DNA of 64,000 nucleotides from Prostheceraeus crozeri. Lineage: Eukaryota; Platyhelminthes; Polycladida; Euryleptidae. Each line of letters begins with the position of its first letter. The stretch's first letter is position 1. Below are positions 1-12,234 of the stretch, piece after piece. The notes under the pieces were generated by a model. That model ran no database searches. It worked only from the letters and a program-made list of their open reading frames with translations, and was not told the origin of the DNA. The stretch is from the NCBI GenBank assembly GCA_907163375.1, contig CAJQUW010012972.1, positions 124,001 to 188,000 of the forward strand, given 5' to 3'. The position numbers were made by a program, and so were the translations under genes.

Positions 1-357
1 CGGACTCATTATGATGAGGTTAAGCTCGAGCTGCTGTCTGTTCGCCGTGCTCGTATCATTGCAAGCGCAGCCTATAAAATGACTAACGATACTTGTCCCC
101 GTGCTTTTCTCTTATATAAACCCTTACAACGTCAGCTCAATTACAACCTCAGACAAACCTACTATGAGCTGCCTAAAAATATGCAGCCCACTAATCCGCC
201 ATCCGAGCGCTTTCGGCGGGCACCTTTATCCCTCACAAGTGGCATTATAAACATTCTTCCCCACTCATCCCTACAATCATGTTCCCTGTCAGCTTTTCAA
301 ACACACCTGAAATCCCTTGCCTCACATGTTTTGTGTAATTTTCCGAATCAGTCTTAA
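1..357 (+). mobile_element. LINE ORF2 C-terminal fragment
   Basis: Reading frame 1 is open from the first base to a stop at 355-357. The end of the peptide (PPSERFRRAPLSLTSG, then a Leu/Ser-rich stretch and a FQTHLKSL tail) resembles the C-terminal tails of Jockey/CR1-type LINE reverse-transcriptase proteins, where an Arg-rich 'RTERFRRSF' block precedes the stop. Only the tail is in the window; the rest lies to the left. No reverse-transcriptase motif is visible, so the assignment rests on the tail pattern alone. Confidence 0.5.
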
Positions 358-1485
358 CTCTGTGTGTGTATCCACTGTCTTTGCTCAATAATGTAATGTG
401 TGAACCTTATAGTCTTTGTATGTTGATAAGTACTTCCTATCAGTACTATTTTCAACATTATTTAGCACGTGCATTCGCGCTGTGCTAGTGTATCCAAGCA
501 GTCTTGTAGTTGTACATCTTTCCAACGGCATATATTTGCCATGGCTAATAAAATGTTGATGAATGAAAGAATGAGTCAATGCTCCCAGTTGCTCTAATAG
601 TAGTTCGATAACCTCCAAACACTGCAACCATGGTGCTATAAGGCGTAAGAAATTGTGGTGCTCCACGTTCATAAGATTGGCGCTGTGCTTATATTCCGAA
701 TCGAAGTTGTGATACCGAAAGTGTGAAACTGTTCTTGATTACTAAGAGATGTTCAGCTGAACATAAAATATTGACAGCAGTACATAAAAAATCTACGCAT
801 AAGAACATGAAAAATTGACGTGGGGCTCAACATTTTTTACGCCAGTTTACACAGTGCATAAATGTGCGCAGCGGTCCGACCACTGCATCGCACGGTGAAA
901 ACGTAGAGCAAATCAGTGGAGGAATGTATGTTCTGGAACAATGTGATCAAAGACTCCGGCAAAACATCGCCGTACTCACTGATGTTCCATCAGAATCGCC
1001 AAGCTAGATGTGGCGCGGTGAGCCACTGAATGAACCGACCATGGAAAATTCCGTGATGCACCACTTCGCGAATCCGTACATTATTGGTATCTCGTTTATC
1101 TGCGATCTAATGGCAGCTGCATGTCTGAATTGAGTGGACACTACCGCATAACTTGCATCAGATCGTCCGTCTCAGTAGAACTCAATGAAGATGGTATCAC
1201 AAGACATGAAGATGGTATCTTGTTGCTTGACGAGATGTTCAATCTGGTGAAAGTTATTCAGAAGCTAGTGACTCAAAACGTAGTGCAATGGAACAAATTA
1301 CTCATTTTACAAGCGACTCGTTGGACCTATTTTATAACGATGAATGCTCTGATTCTGACAGTGCAGAAGAATTATAAGTTTTGCATCCTACTACTTCAAG
1401 AAGACGTGGATCAAGAAACCGTCGTCCCCATGCGAGAATATGGACCTTCGACAATATGTCACTTAAGTATCACCTTCGTATTACT
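358..1485. other. No gene recognised; possible LINE 3' flank
   Basis: The first part may be 3' untranslated sequence of the LINE fragment to its left. The rest holds short open frames with no recognisable domain. A longer open frame starting at 1121 runs into the minisatellite of the next element and looks accidental. Confidence 0.4.
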
Positions 1486-1855
1486 ACTATATCTTTTCAA
1501 CATTAAATTGAGAATAGTCCAGATTGAATTGAGAAATGCCAAAATTGAAATGGGAATAGTCCAGATTGAAATGAGAATAGTCAAAATTGAACTGAGAATA
1601 GTCAAAATCAAAATGAGAATAGTCAATATCAAAATGGGAATAGTCAAAATTAAAATGAGAATTTTTTTAATGATTTTTCCCTACTTTTGACAGTTTGTCC
1701 TTGCTAAAATCATACACAAGACAGGCCAAGACGGATCTGGATGTTGATAATGACTGTAGTTCATAGCTTTTATCATAAGTGTTTATGAAACTCACCATCT
1801 TAATTTCAAAGCATGATATATATGTACTATATCAAGTATATCGACACAAGGTGTT
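1486..1855 (+). repeat. Left inverted end of the transposon
   Basis: Long inverted repeat matching the reverse complement of 4805-5103 and 8764-8786. The match runs from the ACTATATCTTTTCAACATTA region to about TATATCGACAC near 1851, with scattered mismatches and small gaps. Confidence 0.75.
1506..1665 (+). repeat. 18-bp minisatellite inside the left inverted end
   Basis: About nine units of an 18-bp motif close to AATGAGAATAGTCAAAAT occur in tandem. The inverted copy at about 4983-5099 has fewer units, so copy number differs between the two arms. Because the unit is a multiple of three, it gives repetitive open frames on both strands that should not be taken as genes. Confidence 0.8.
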
Positions 1856-2144
1856 TATGCGTTACTTACTTATGATGCTTCATTCTTTTAGCTAACACGA
1901 CTTTGTCGTTTGGAGAATTACCCGTATTAAAAGACGCAAAAATAATAAACATTAAATAAACGTAATTTAATGATCGTGAATCAATTGATAGACATAGTAT
2001 GTACTGTATAATCTAATGATAATAAGCAGGTTACCCTATATTTCATAAATCTCTCACCCATTTGAATAACAAATAAAAAAATTCTATTTCCAAAGATTGT
2101 TTTCGTTTGTAATCATACACACGTAAATTACATAATTGAATGAT

Positions 2145-3159
2145 TTAGAACTGAACGTCCTCTAGGTTCAACACACTAGGGAGTAGGTTCTGGATGGACG
2201 CCACGAAATTCGCACACCTGTTCGGTGTTATTTCTGGTATTGAGTTGACTATTGCACTCTCAAGCTGTCGTAATCTCGCTTCAGTTTGACTGATGCCCGC
2301 AAGATCGTTTGGAAATATACCCTGCAAGTCTGCTTTTCACAGCGGCTTTTAAACATAACCACGCTCGCTCGATTGGATTTAGCGTTGGGTTGTATGGTGC
2401 AGCCGCAAAATGAAATGCATCCGAAACTCTTCCTCCTGAGTAACATCATCATTACCGGTATGGCATGGGGCATTGTCCAAGACCAACACAACAATAGAGT
2501 TGTAGATTTCATTAGCACGTCTCAGACATTCACGGACCGATTCTGTGGCATCTTCTTTCTTGAAGGATCCTCGTCGAACCTCATGGTGTATCAAACCGAT
2601 ACTGCTGATACATCCAATGAGATGTGCGTTGGCTCCTCGACTTCCAGCAGCCACTGTTGTACATCGAGTTCCGACCCTCCTTCCTTGTGATATGGAGATT
2701 GATGTTTGTTTTATCCACATATAGGACAGGCAAATTCATCGATTGATAATGTAAAAGATCGGTTGCAAATTGTTTCCGCATTTCTTTGTTAACTTGCATA
2801 TTGGCCCTCTCTGGTTCAAAACGTATAGCTTTTAACGTGTATAGAGCCGTATCTAAATGCTGTCGAATGCATTCCTTTGAAGCTACGATACTGTATGTTG
2901 AATTCAATTGATTCTTCAAATCATTCAGAGTTACTCTTGGATTATCCTCAATTCTCGTGATCAGAAACTGACGATGATCATCGTTCAGTTTGCGACGACG
3001 GTTTCCTCCTCGTCGGTCAGACTTTTCGCCTTCGCGAATCCATCGATATGCAGTCGACGTCTTCACATGTAAACTTGTAGCCAATTGTCTCCATTCACCA
3101 CCGCTATTGTATGAGGCCAAAATCTGAGACATTTTCTCCGATGCATCCACCTTCTTCAT
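2145..3159 (-). pseudogene. IS630/Tc1-like DDE transposase, frameshifted
   Basis: The N-terminus starting at 3159 has a helix-turn-helix followed by an Arg-rich linker (STAYRWIREGEK, then RRGGNRRRKLNDD). It continues into the first catalytic block (LYVDKTNINLHITRKEGR), a second block (VVLVLDNAPCH) and a third (PTLNPIERAW). These supply the D, D and E expected of the Tc1/mariner/IS630 superfamily, with about 35 residues between the last two. The three blocks lie in different frames, with shifts near 2700 and 2420, so the gene is broken. It sits between the two long inverted repeats and is presumably the mobilising gene of this element. Catalytic residues are still visible, which suggests moderate age. 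Confidence 0.75.
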
Positions 3160-4804
3160 GTACTGGGACTGACATTGTGCTTAGGTTCTCTCCGCGAAGT
3201 AGCTGGTTAGGTGATTCTGCTCGAATTGTCTACCATTCTCATACGATAATGAAAATCATCCCAGCAGCCATTTATAATAGAATATAATGCTTACTAATTC
3301 AAATTATTAATTGAAGTAGTCCTAATGAGGACTGATGGCGTTCTCCACTCCGCAAGTGTACAGATGCAATGTTACTGTAACCATTGGATTAATCAGTTCT
3401 TAAAAGAACTCAATGGAGCTTTCTCGTGGCAACGAATTAAAAGTTATCAGCTTTGGCCCAATATCTGGTAGAAGTGGAAATCTTAAGATTTGTAACACTA
3501 CTCATTCTTACTGTTAATATACTAATACCATAGATTCCAAACACTGCCGTATACATGTTCAAAACAGACGTCTAATATACCTTACCGACTACAGATGCTG
3601 GTAGTGGAAATACAATAGGACAATGGTCATCATAGGTTAAGGAAATTAAAAATGGATATTATAAAACAAGATCGATGGATAAAATTTGGAAAAGTGGAGG
3701 TAAAACATGGAAATGCAATAATGCTACTACACCGATTCTGACACTACACATGGTGGATAATGGTAATAGTGGAAAGTGGATAATGGAGGCAAACAATAGA
3801 ACTACAATGACACTCTACTACACCGAAAGCAATGAAATTATACACACTATAACTAAGACTACACATGGGAGATACTATTTCTTCACTTGAATTTGTTATC
3901 GCCAGTTTCTTCATCCGTCTATAATACTTCATGTAATCCCACATTTCTTCATTTGTTCTTCATTTGAAATACAATACATCGATCACTACTTCAGCTACCG
4001 ATTAAGGGATATAAAACATAATACTGCAGTCCGTCAGTCATCAGCAGGTACTCGTCTAGTTGTGTTTCGACACCTAACATGAACATTCAAACCCAGACGA
4101 GCGGGGTCCCACACATAGTGGCTGACAAAATACTGAATAGGTAACGATATGTCTTAAAAGATATGCCACAAAGATAAGTCAGACATCATTCAAATGTTAC
4201 GTTTCCCACATGTAAACTCATCCTGTCATTAAATTCATACCATGAATAAATACATTTTGCTCTTTGCGATCCGCACATTTAAACAAATCCTGTACATCAA
4301 TCTTTGCCTTTTCGATTCCCACAAGTAAACAGACCCCGTTCATCCTCGAATCCGATAAATATGTAATCGATGTGTGATAAATATGTAATCCGCCTTTACA
4401 CAAACTTCGCCTCATACATCAAGACTTAACAATGGGAGTTCTCTCAGCTCCCGTAAGCCACGCTAAGCGATCTGCATTCACTCTTCACCGCCCCCTGTCA
4501 TTCTTATATATGTCGAGTTCTAGATATCTATGCTTGAAATGCGCATCAGACAGAATTCTCACGAAAAGAATTATCATATCCCCAATCCTTTTTGTATAAT
4601 CTTGAAAGAAAGTGCCTGGGGAACACCAGTCACTGTGTGGTCATTGCAGTGTGAGGAAAGGTTAATTGATCAACAACAAGAAGGATTGTTCTTTCATAAA
4701 TCTAATGAACGCTTTAAATACCCTCAATTGCAAGTAGGCTTAATTTATATTTAGATCATTTAGTAGAGAAACCTATCTTTGAAAAACCGAAGCATTACAC
4801 GTAG
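3160..4804. other. Interior of the transposon, no gene seen
   Basis: This lies between the transposase remnant and the right inverted end. It holds only short AT-rich open frames without recognisable motifs. Confidence 0.4.
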
Positions 4805-5103
4805 TGTCGATATACTTTAGTATATGTACATCATGCTTTGAAATTAAGATAGTGAGTTGCATAAACACTTATGATAAAAGCTATGAACTACAGTCATTAT
4901 CAACATCCAGATCCGTCTTGGCCTGTCTTGTGTATAATTTTAGCAAGGACAAACTGTCAAAAGTAGGGAAAAATCATTAAAAAAATTCTCATTTTAATTT
5001 TGACTATTCTCATTTTGATTTTGACTATTCTCATTTCAATCTGGACTATTCCCATTTCAATTTTGGCATTTCTCAATTCAATCTGGACTATTCTCAATTT
5101 AAT
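4805..5103 (-). repeat. Right inverted end of the transposon (inner part)
   Basis: Inverted copy of 1486-1855, including a shorter 18-bp minisatellite at about 4983-5099. It is interrupted by the LINE that starts at 5104. The last bases TTTAAT (5098-5103) recur at 8764-8769 and look like the LINE target duplication. Confidence 0.75.
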
Positions 5104-5161
5104 AATAATAATAATAATGCGTTTATTGAAATGAATGGAAATCATGCAGAGGCAAAGAAAA

Positions 5162-7520
5162 TTACAAGGTACTATTATACAGCTTGGTACAAAAAGGAAC
5201 GAGAGAAAGGGCACGACGTTGAGTTCTACACAGAGGCATTTCAAGATGCCGTGAGTAAGAAAGCCGACGAGGAACGAGTTCGTGTAAAACGTTATCAGGG
5301 TTGAACATTTCAGTGAAAGTCTTTAGGGTTTTCCGTTGTCTACGAGTTTCTAGATCTTCGAGGCAGGCGTTATGGCAATCATTCCCGCAAATGACCAGAT
5401 GACAAAGCCTTTGAAGTTTGACCAGACGTTGACTGCACTTTTTGTTAATACCGATAAACACTGGTGAATTGAACTCTATAATTGAGCGGATGTAGGCATT
5501 GTACACAGCAATTAGCCCCCATTTTGAAATGCCACAGGCTTTCGACCGCCGAAGAGCGTAAACCCTTTTAGAAGCACGCTTGTAGACATCATATACATGA
5601 TCGTTCCAATCAAACAATTGATTAAAAATAATACCCAAAAATTTCAGCTGGGAGCAAGACTTAATATGAAGCACGCTACTCTGATAGCTGAAGCGGGAGC
5701 AACGCCAAATAAACATGCTTTTAGTTTTAGCCTTATTAAGGATCAGTCCGTGGGATAGGCACCAGGAGTTCACATTCTCCTCTTCCATTGATATGTTATG
5801 ATCAACATCGGAAATACTTGTAATGGGAATCATGACTAAGATGTCGTCAGCGTACTTGATTAATCTAACAGAGTCAGATTTCGGATGTAGGGATCCCATA
5901 TGAGCCGCAAATAACAGAGGGGCGATTATTGATCCTTGCGGCACGCCAGACGATACATCCCGAAAGGAGCTGTACACGATGTCTTGAAGGCTAACACGGT
6001 ACTTTCTGTCTTGAAGAAATGATACGAGCCACCTTATAAATCCATTTGGAAAATTACCAGAGACGAGAGTCTGGGTGACAGCTCTGTGCGGCAGGGAATC
6101 GAACGCACTTTGGAGATCGAACGAAAGTATAACAAGACCAACAAGGTCCGTAGAGTCAAGAGCAGAGGTAGCGAAATCATGGACTTGTATATGAGCATGC
6201 AGTGTTCCAGTTTTAGGCTTATAGGCAAATTGGTTTGAACCAAACAACTTGATAAGATCGGATGAAATTGATCGAGCGACAAATCTTTCCAGCATTTTAG
6301 AAAGGATAGGCAGTACGGAGATCGGACGAAAACATTCGCTGTTAAATTTACCAGATTTAGGAATCGGCACAATATTGGCGGTCTTCCAAATAGAAGGTAC
6401 ATACCCAAAAGAAATAGATTCACAGAACAAATGCGTCACAGGTTCACACAAAACATGAGCAGATGCTTAAATCAGAGTGGAACATAATGAGTCAATACCA
6501 GGAGCCCGTTGGCACAATTTGAGCATTTTGAGACCCAGCGTTTCTTTGCTTTTGCAATTTCTGCTTTGATTTTGTCCCTGTAGTGCACGTATAAGGGCAT
6601 GTTGCCTTCCCTGTATGCCTTGTACCTGAAATTGATTAATTGTTTAAGGATGGGTGTGATCCAAGACTTGTCTTTGGATGACATCTCCACGTAGTGCAGA
6701 GGAATTTCTTGAAGTGCCACATCAAAGAAGGAATAGAAAAGAGAGCATTTATCTTCTAAAGTAAAATCAGAGTTGTACATGTGATGCCACGGGGCTTGTT
6801 GTAAACAGGAGACAAAATTGTCGACTTAGTTCTTGCGGAAATCATAGATCTTTCGTATGTGTGAAACTTGAACAGAGACATTACATGGGTTCATTAAAAC
6901 AGAATTGTGATCAGACAACCCAAATGGTGGACATGAAATCACGTTTGAGTACCTAGTACAGGATCAACAAAAATTGTCCAAGGTAGCGGTCCCTCGAGTG
7001 GGAAAATCAACAACTTGTTTGAGACCAAATTGACTTTCGACATCATTACAAGGAAAATTGTTGAAATCACCAACTAGCATAACATGGGTGGTTGGGTATG
7101 CATCAAAGACACTTTGTAAACTGACAACGAGAAAGTCAGAAATACTGTGTAACTCATTTACGGACAGGTTCGGTGGTATATACGCGCACATAACACAAAT
7201 CAAAGGATCTTTTGTCATGATACACACACATTCAATAGACTTAAGGAAATCTGACAGATCAAACCTACACGAAGTGAAGATGTCATTGACAAAGATACAA
7301 ACAACCCCGCCCTTCTTGCCGCTACTTCTATCACACCGGTAAGGCTGAGAATAACCATTCAAAAGAATTTCATCATTAGACACATTATCACTGAGCCAGC
7401 TCTCGGTAATAGCGATGACATCAGGTTTAGAGGCTTGAGTAAAAACGAGAAGCTCGTCTATTTTCGGCCTCAGCGAGCGAATGTTAGAGAGTAAAAGAGA
7501 GGGAAAAGAAGTCTTAAAAT
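5162..7520 (-). pseudogene. LINE ORF2: endonuclease and reverse transcriptase, frameshifted
   Basis: The endonuclease starts near 7520, overlapping the end of ORF1 in another frame. It shows SNIRSLRPKIDEL, PDVIAITESWL, VGDFNNFP and, after a frameshift near 6962, GLSDHNSV. A linker domain follows (6472-6780). The reverse transcriptase (5162-6451) has FRPISVLPILSKMLER, SFDLQSAFDSL, SGVPQGSIIAPLLF and the catalytic YADD. The C-terminus ends with the usual MPLCRTQRRALSLVP tail. ORF2 nicks target DNA and copies the RNA at the nick. Breaks near 6962 and between the linker and the RT mean this copy is inactive, but all catalytic motifs survive, so it is young. Confidence 0.85.
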
Positions 7521-7523
7521 TCC

Positions 7524-8375
7524 TTAATGAAAATTTTCATACGTAGGAGCCGAATTGCTAACTGCATTTTTGGAACAAATTTGACCTTTCCAGATCACGT
7601 ATGAAGCATTCCTGTCTTCATTTAGACGTCTCAACTGTGCTCTCATAATTTTGTCATTCTCCTGCTGCGCTCTCGTTAGGTCATTGCTGATGAAAATCCT
7701 CTTAGTTGCATCATTGTACCGCAGTTTCTTGGAATTTTTGATGATATACAATTTCTCCTGAAAGGAACTACATTTGACCAACGAAAGTCTGACACCTTGC
7801 CGATTTGGGCGGCCAATCCTCTTAACAGATACTGGCGAGAAGTCGTCATTAGCAGGCCCTGTGATGTCGTCCACAATAAGTTGCACCTGAGACATGTCAT
7901 GCGATTGACGTTCCTCAACCGTACCATCAGTTGCCTCAGGAACACCGTGAAAAATGAGATTTACACGCCTGGACAATCTATCGACCATTTCATTATACAT
8001 AGCCTCAGAATTTACTTTCATTTCATTCTTAAGATACTCATTTTCTGATTTCAAGCCATCGCACAAGGACAGATTATTGCACGTGACTGTCAGCTGATCT
8101 AGTCTGCTTAATACAGGCTTCAACATGCAATCGATCTTCTCTGACACTAATCTAGCAACTGTGACTGACACGCTTTCCACGCGCAACGGGTCATTGTCTT
8201 TGGTCGATTGCTTCACGTGAATCAGGGCATTGATCAGAGATTGCTTTCTGATGCTACCCTTTCTCTGTTCAAGTTCAGCACTTGATAACTGAAGTATATC
8301 ATCCACATTCATTTTCTGGAATTGAGGTGTGTTCATTAAATTTGCAGGGCGATGAGGGTTGTACTGTCTATGCAA
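7524..8375 (-). CDS. LINE ORF1 nucleic-acid chaperone
   Basis: Intact 283-residue frame. Residues about 20-130 are helical and heptad-like (likely coiled coil). They are followed by an RRM-like stretch (RRVNLIFHGVPE, SVKRIGR, VKCSSFQEKLYIIKNSKKLR) and a C-terminal domain (RIFISNDLTRAQQ). This is the layout of L1/CR1-type ORF1 proteins, which trimerise and coat the element's RNA. No CCHC zinc knuckle is visible. It lies directly upstream of ORF2 and overlaps it by a few bases, which suggests termination-reinitiation for ORF2. I chose the first ATG of the frame. Confidence 0.75.
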   Translation of the reverse strand: MHRQYNPHRPANLMNTPQFQKMNVDDILQLSSAELEQRKGSIRKQSLINALIHVKQSTKDNDPLRVESVSVTVARLVSEKIDCMLKPVLSRLDQLTVTCNNLSLCDGLKSENEYLKNEMKVNSEAMYNEMVDRLSRRVNLIFHGVPEATDGTVEERQSHDMSQVQLIVDDITGPANDDFSPVSVKRIGRPNRQGVRLSLVKCSSFQEKLYIIKNSKKLRYNDATKRIFISNDLTRAQQENDKIMRAQLRRLNEDRNASYVIWKGQICSKNAVSNSAPTYENFH

Positions 8376-8786
8376 AATCGCAAAATTTTACAAGGACAGA
8401 CAATACAACAGCTTGAAGCGCCACCTCTGAACACGGACCGTTAGTGCAGAGACACAAAAAGGTTGTGACGTCAAAACACACGTGACTTGAATGGGCCAAC
8501 CAGAATAGGATAAACACGATGAATACGGACGTAGGATGAAGAACGACGCAATAAGTCCAGAGGTAAGGATAACTTGGGAACCAGACGACGGATAACGATG
8601 AAACCAACGTAGAACCACTCAGATGACGACGAGAATTGGGATGAAGCCAAAATTCACAAAAATTGGAGCACAGGAACCGGAGAACGAGGCATCAGGAACC
8701 AAACACAGTCACACCGATCAGAGAGACACAACCGTCGCGCACCACGTTTCAAAGTTTTAAGTTTTTAATGTTGAAAAGGTATAGTT

Positions 8787-9325
8787 CATTTAATTAACTG
8801 CTTAATGGTTCTTGAAATCACGAGGAACTGTAAGATAATGGATCATTTAATTGTTTTATAGTGGTGCTTTAATGTAGGTAGACTTTTTTAGGATAACTTT
8901 TTGATGTTATTAGAAATTGTAATTCGCTTTATCGCTACTCTTCAAGTCAGCATAGAAATGGGAATGACAGCTTACTAGCAAGATCCCTCGGTAATTATGT
9001 TGTGCAGTTAGATGTCTCTGAAAATTTTTAGAAATGCTAATATTCATCTCTGATATCTTAATTGAACTCTGTTGATCTATGTCATTTGTTACTGTTATGA
9101 ATATCGGTATTGTGAAGATATTTGATGCATGTTTTGAAACAGTAGCTAGGCAAAAGTAGTTTCAGCTTATGTGCTGCACGTTTCAGCTACGGCTGTTAAG
9201 AGAAGGTACTGGTAAGTTTTGACCAGCAGTTTTGCACTGTATATCACACATCAAACCCCTTCCAAGGTCAGCTTCAGCAGCGTAAGAGGACTGAGGTCCA
9301 ATTACGACGCCATCAATCCTTTTCA
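8787..9325. other. No gene recognised
   Basis: AT-rich flank between two elements. Short open frames only; nothing recognisable. Confidence 0.4.
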
Positions 9326-12100
9326 ATGTTCTTTCTAAAAAGATCGATTTTCGTCTACAAGAGTATCCCACCGCTGAGGTTGCCGTTTTTGGTGACTTCA
9401 ACGTGCACTATGTTGACTGGCTTGTGCACGCACGAACCACTGATCTCTCCGGTCAGGCAGCCGAGGATTTTGCAGTCTCTCGCAACTTCAGTCCAATTGT
9501 CACTTGTCCTGTCAGAGTGCCTGACCCACAGAGATAAATTGCTTTGTCTGCGTTGTTTGGTCTAGAGATAACATTTTTTAATATTGATGGTCACGCTTAG
9601 AACTAGTCCCGAGGGGCAGGAAGATCCATTTTTCATTGAACGTAATGCGATTTGAAGTCTGAATTCTGACGGACTAGATAATTGACACCGCAATGCACGG
9701 TCAGTAAACTTAGATCGTGAGGAGTCGAACGATGGGAACAATATTTCCATTTGACGAATTTATCATGGAGAAACACTGAGTCACTTTCCACTTTAAAGAT
9801 GTTCAGACTTCAGTGTGAAAAGGGTCGATCGTGTGCTCCCTAATACGACTTTAGTTACGCTTTGCGCGCTTGGCCCATCACGTAAGCCAAAGGGATACAT
9901 AGTTCTCCACCTCTCTCTACCACTGTATACAGTGGCTGAGATAGAACCACGTCACCCCTAGAGTAGCCGCGACAGCCGAATCCATCTCTGTGGCGTGACC
10001 GAGCTGGGGATACTGGATATCTCCTTGACCTATTTCTCACCTCAAATCCAACTTGTTTTTCACACAAGGTTACCTCTCCCCTCGGTACGTCTAATCACTG
10101 TGTTATCACAGTTTCTGGCAAACAAACTTGCTCCACACTGTCTGCAACTTTCCATAGAAAAGCTTATCAATTCTCCAAAGCAGACTCGTGTGGCTTTCGC
10201 ACCTCTTAGTCAAGTTCAAACTGAGACTTTGATTCTGAGCGAGAACGTCTACGAGTCAGTGCAAGAACTGACAGAGTGGCTTCAGATAGGGATGTTGGCC
10301 TACATTCCTCACCGTACTTTCCAAATGAAGCCCCACTCCCAACCTTGGCTTACACCAGATTGTGCAGCTGCAACCTGCCAGCGTGACCACTTTTTCCACA
10401 GGCATAAGCGTGACAGTATCGCTGGCAATCTTGAATTGTACAAAACCGTACGTAGAAATTGCAAGGAAACCAAGCATCAGGCCAAAAGCCGTTAAGCTTT
10501 GTATGTACGGAAATCCATTACTGCCCAAAAGCTTGGTTGACTCGTGGAGGATTTACAGTTGTGTCACCAATGGGAGCAAATCCTCCATCCCAGCACTCGT
10601 CATGCCGAAGTCAGTACTTCTATGGTGACAACCTCAGTAGATAAAGCCAAGCTTCTTTGCAAGGAGTTTGCGAAGAATTCAACATTGGACTATGGAGATA
10701 GAGTTCCACCTCCAATTCCCACGCGCACTGATGAGACAGTTAGACCTCCTTCAGTCATAGTCCGAATCAAAAAGATCATCGCAGGTCAATAGCTCTAAGT
10801 CTAGTGGACCAGATGGCATCCCGGTTACGGTCTTCAAGCATCTCTCACCTGAACTTTCTCTACTTTTATCCAAACTGTTTAATAAATGTGTATCCACCGG
10901 TGAGTTTCCCTCTTGTTGGAAAGTAGCTTATGTGGTTCCAGTTCCAAAGAAAGGTTCTGACTCATCTCTTCGATCTAGCTACCGTCCTATCAGCCTGCTT
11001 CCAATTACTGGCAAGATTTTTGAAGCAGTGATTAGCCAACATATTGTTAACTTCCTTGAAACTCGGAACTTTCTATCAGAAGAACAGCATGGCTTCAGGC
11101 AAATTCGATCAACTGCAGATCTTCTTTCATATGTCACTGAACATGTGAGTCGTGTTCTCAACAGAGAAGGTGAGACGAGATCGGTCGCCCTGGATATTTC
11201 CAAGGCATTCGATGAAGTCTGACATCAGGGACTCCTTAGGAGGCTTAAGTCCTATGGAGTTGCTGATCAACTCCACAAACGTCTTGCTTCTTTCCTTAGT
11301 GACCGGCAGATATCTGTCGTCCTAGATGGCCAAAAATCTTCCATCAAGGTAATCAATGCAGGAGCTCCTCAAGGGTCAATTTTGGGACCCACTATCTTTC
11401 TGCTGTACATCAACGACCTCCCAGACTGCCGTAAATTGGTAATGGATGCAGATGACACGATACTCTTCAATTCCAAAGAGCGACTAGCTAAGAACACTCA
11501 GCAACGTCAGTAGTTATGCAACGTTCTTAATGAAGACTAACGCAGTCTCAGAATGGGGCGCCAAATGGCTTGTTTGTTTCAAACCTTCAAAAACTCAGAG
11601 TATTCTGCACTCACGACTTAAAGGAGATGATGATGATCATAGCATTACGATGTCAGATAATAGGATCAGAGAACAAAATTCCATCTCCTTCCTTCGATTG
11701 GCGGTTACGAAAGACTTGTCTTGGCAACCGTACATCCAGTCCATTCGCAAGCAGGCAGCTCAGCGCATTTCATAGTCTATTGTGCCAGCAGCTATCTTCC
11801 ACCACAGACTGTCTGCTATCTTTACAAGTCCACTATAACGTGTCAGGAATCTTATGGGTAACAAGTTGCAGCCGCTCTCCGTCAGACGGAATGTTGCTTC
11901 ACTCAGTCCATCATGTGAGTATGCTGACACGCGAGCTTAGAACACGCACGTACTGTGAGTTGTTCGAAAAGCTTCTTTGTTCGCACGGCACAGCTTTGGA
12001 ATCAGCTTGTCCATACCACTTTCACTTGATAAAACCTTGATACTTTCAAGAGGAGTGTGAACAGGTTTCTGATAGGGACAGCTTAATCAGATTAGAAGAT
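9326..12100 (+). pseudogene. Degraded LINE, endonuclease and reverse transcriptase
   Basis: The endonuclease begins near 9340 (LQEYPTAEVAVFGDFNVHYV). It is split by a MITE at 9527-9992 and resumes with RAGDTGYLLDLFLTSNP. The reverse transcriptase follows (10932-11480) with SSYRPISLLPITGKIFE, QHGFRQIRSTADLL, ALDISKAFDEV and APQGSILGPTIFLLYINDLP. The catalytic YADD reads DADD. A stop replaces the expected Trp after FDEV at 11221. Several other frame changes lie between 10200 and 12060. The 3' end, with a FKRSVNRFL-type tail, lies near 12060-12220. It resembles Jockey/R1-like elements and is clearly dead and older than the LINE at 5104-8763. Confidence 0.75.
9527..9992. mobile_element. hAT-like MITE inside a LINE
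   Basis: 466 bp bounded by CACAGAGAT and its inverse ATCTCTGTG. The 8 bases before it (GCCTGACC, 9519-9526) and after it (GCGTGACC, 9993-10000) match at 7 of 8 positions, as expected for a hAT 8-bp target duplication. The LINE endonuclease reading frame is contiguous once this block is left out, which confirms the insertion. It has no coding capacity. Confidence 0.75.
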
Positions 12101-12234
12101 CTGTCTCTTTTATCTTTATTTATTTAAAATTACACAATTTATTACTTTTTCATTGAGTAACCCCTAACTTCGTTCATGCCTCATGGCTGTGCTAGGGGTG
12201 AAAATTCTGTAAAAAAAGGGTGTTAGGCAAAGTT

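Larger units (their letters stand above)
5104..8763 (-). mobile_element. Near full-length two-ORF LINE
   Basis: Minus-strand retrotransposon ending in an (ATT)n tail, seen on the plus strand as (AAT)n just after 5101. It has ORF1 (7524-8375), then ORF2 with endonuclease and reverse transcriptase, and about 380 bp of GC-richer 5' leader. It is flanked by a TTTAAT duplication (5098-5103 and 8764-8769) and interrupts the right inverted end of the DNA transposon, so it is the younger of the two. Domain order fits Jockey/CR1-like clades, but the clade cannot be fixed without a tree. Confidence 0.8.
1486..8786. mobile_element. Tc1/mariner/IS630-like DNA transposon with long inverted ends, split by a LINE
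   Basis: The left end 1486-1855 is repeated in inverted orientation at 4805-5103 and resumes at 8764-8786. The piece TAATGTTGAAAAG-ATAG of the right end lies beyond the LINE at 5104-8763, so the LINE landed inside this right inverted repeat. Without the LINE the element is about 3.6 kb, with ends of roughly 370-385 bp that carry an 18-bp minisatellite. A transposase remnant lies between them on the minus strand. The outer ends are fixed only by where the two arms stop matching. A TA duplication is expected for the superfamily but I could not confirm it at the outer ends. Confidence 0.7.

Noticed and set aside
1121-1690. 189-codon open frame
   Set aside because: Its second half is translated 18-bp minisatellite; the first half has no recognisable motif and no support.
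3675-4754. Short open frames inside the first DNA transposon
   Set aside because: No motif, poor composition and overlapping frames on both strands.
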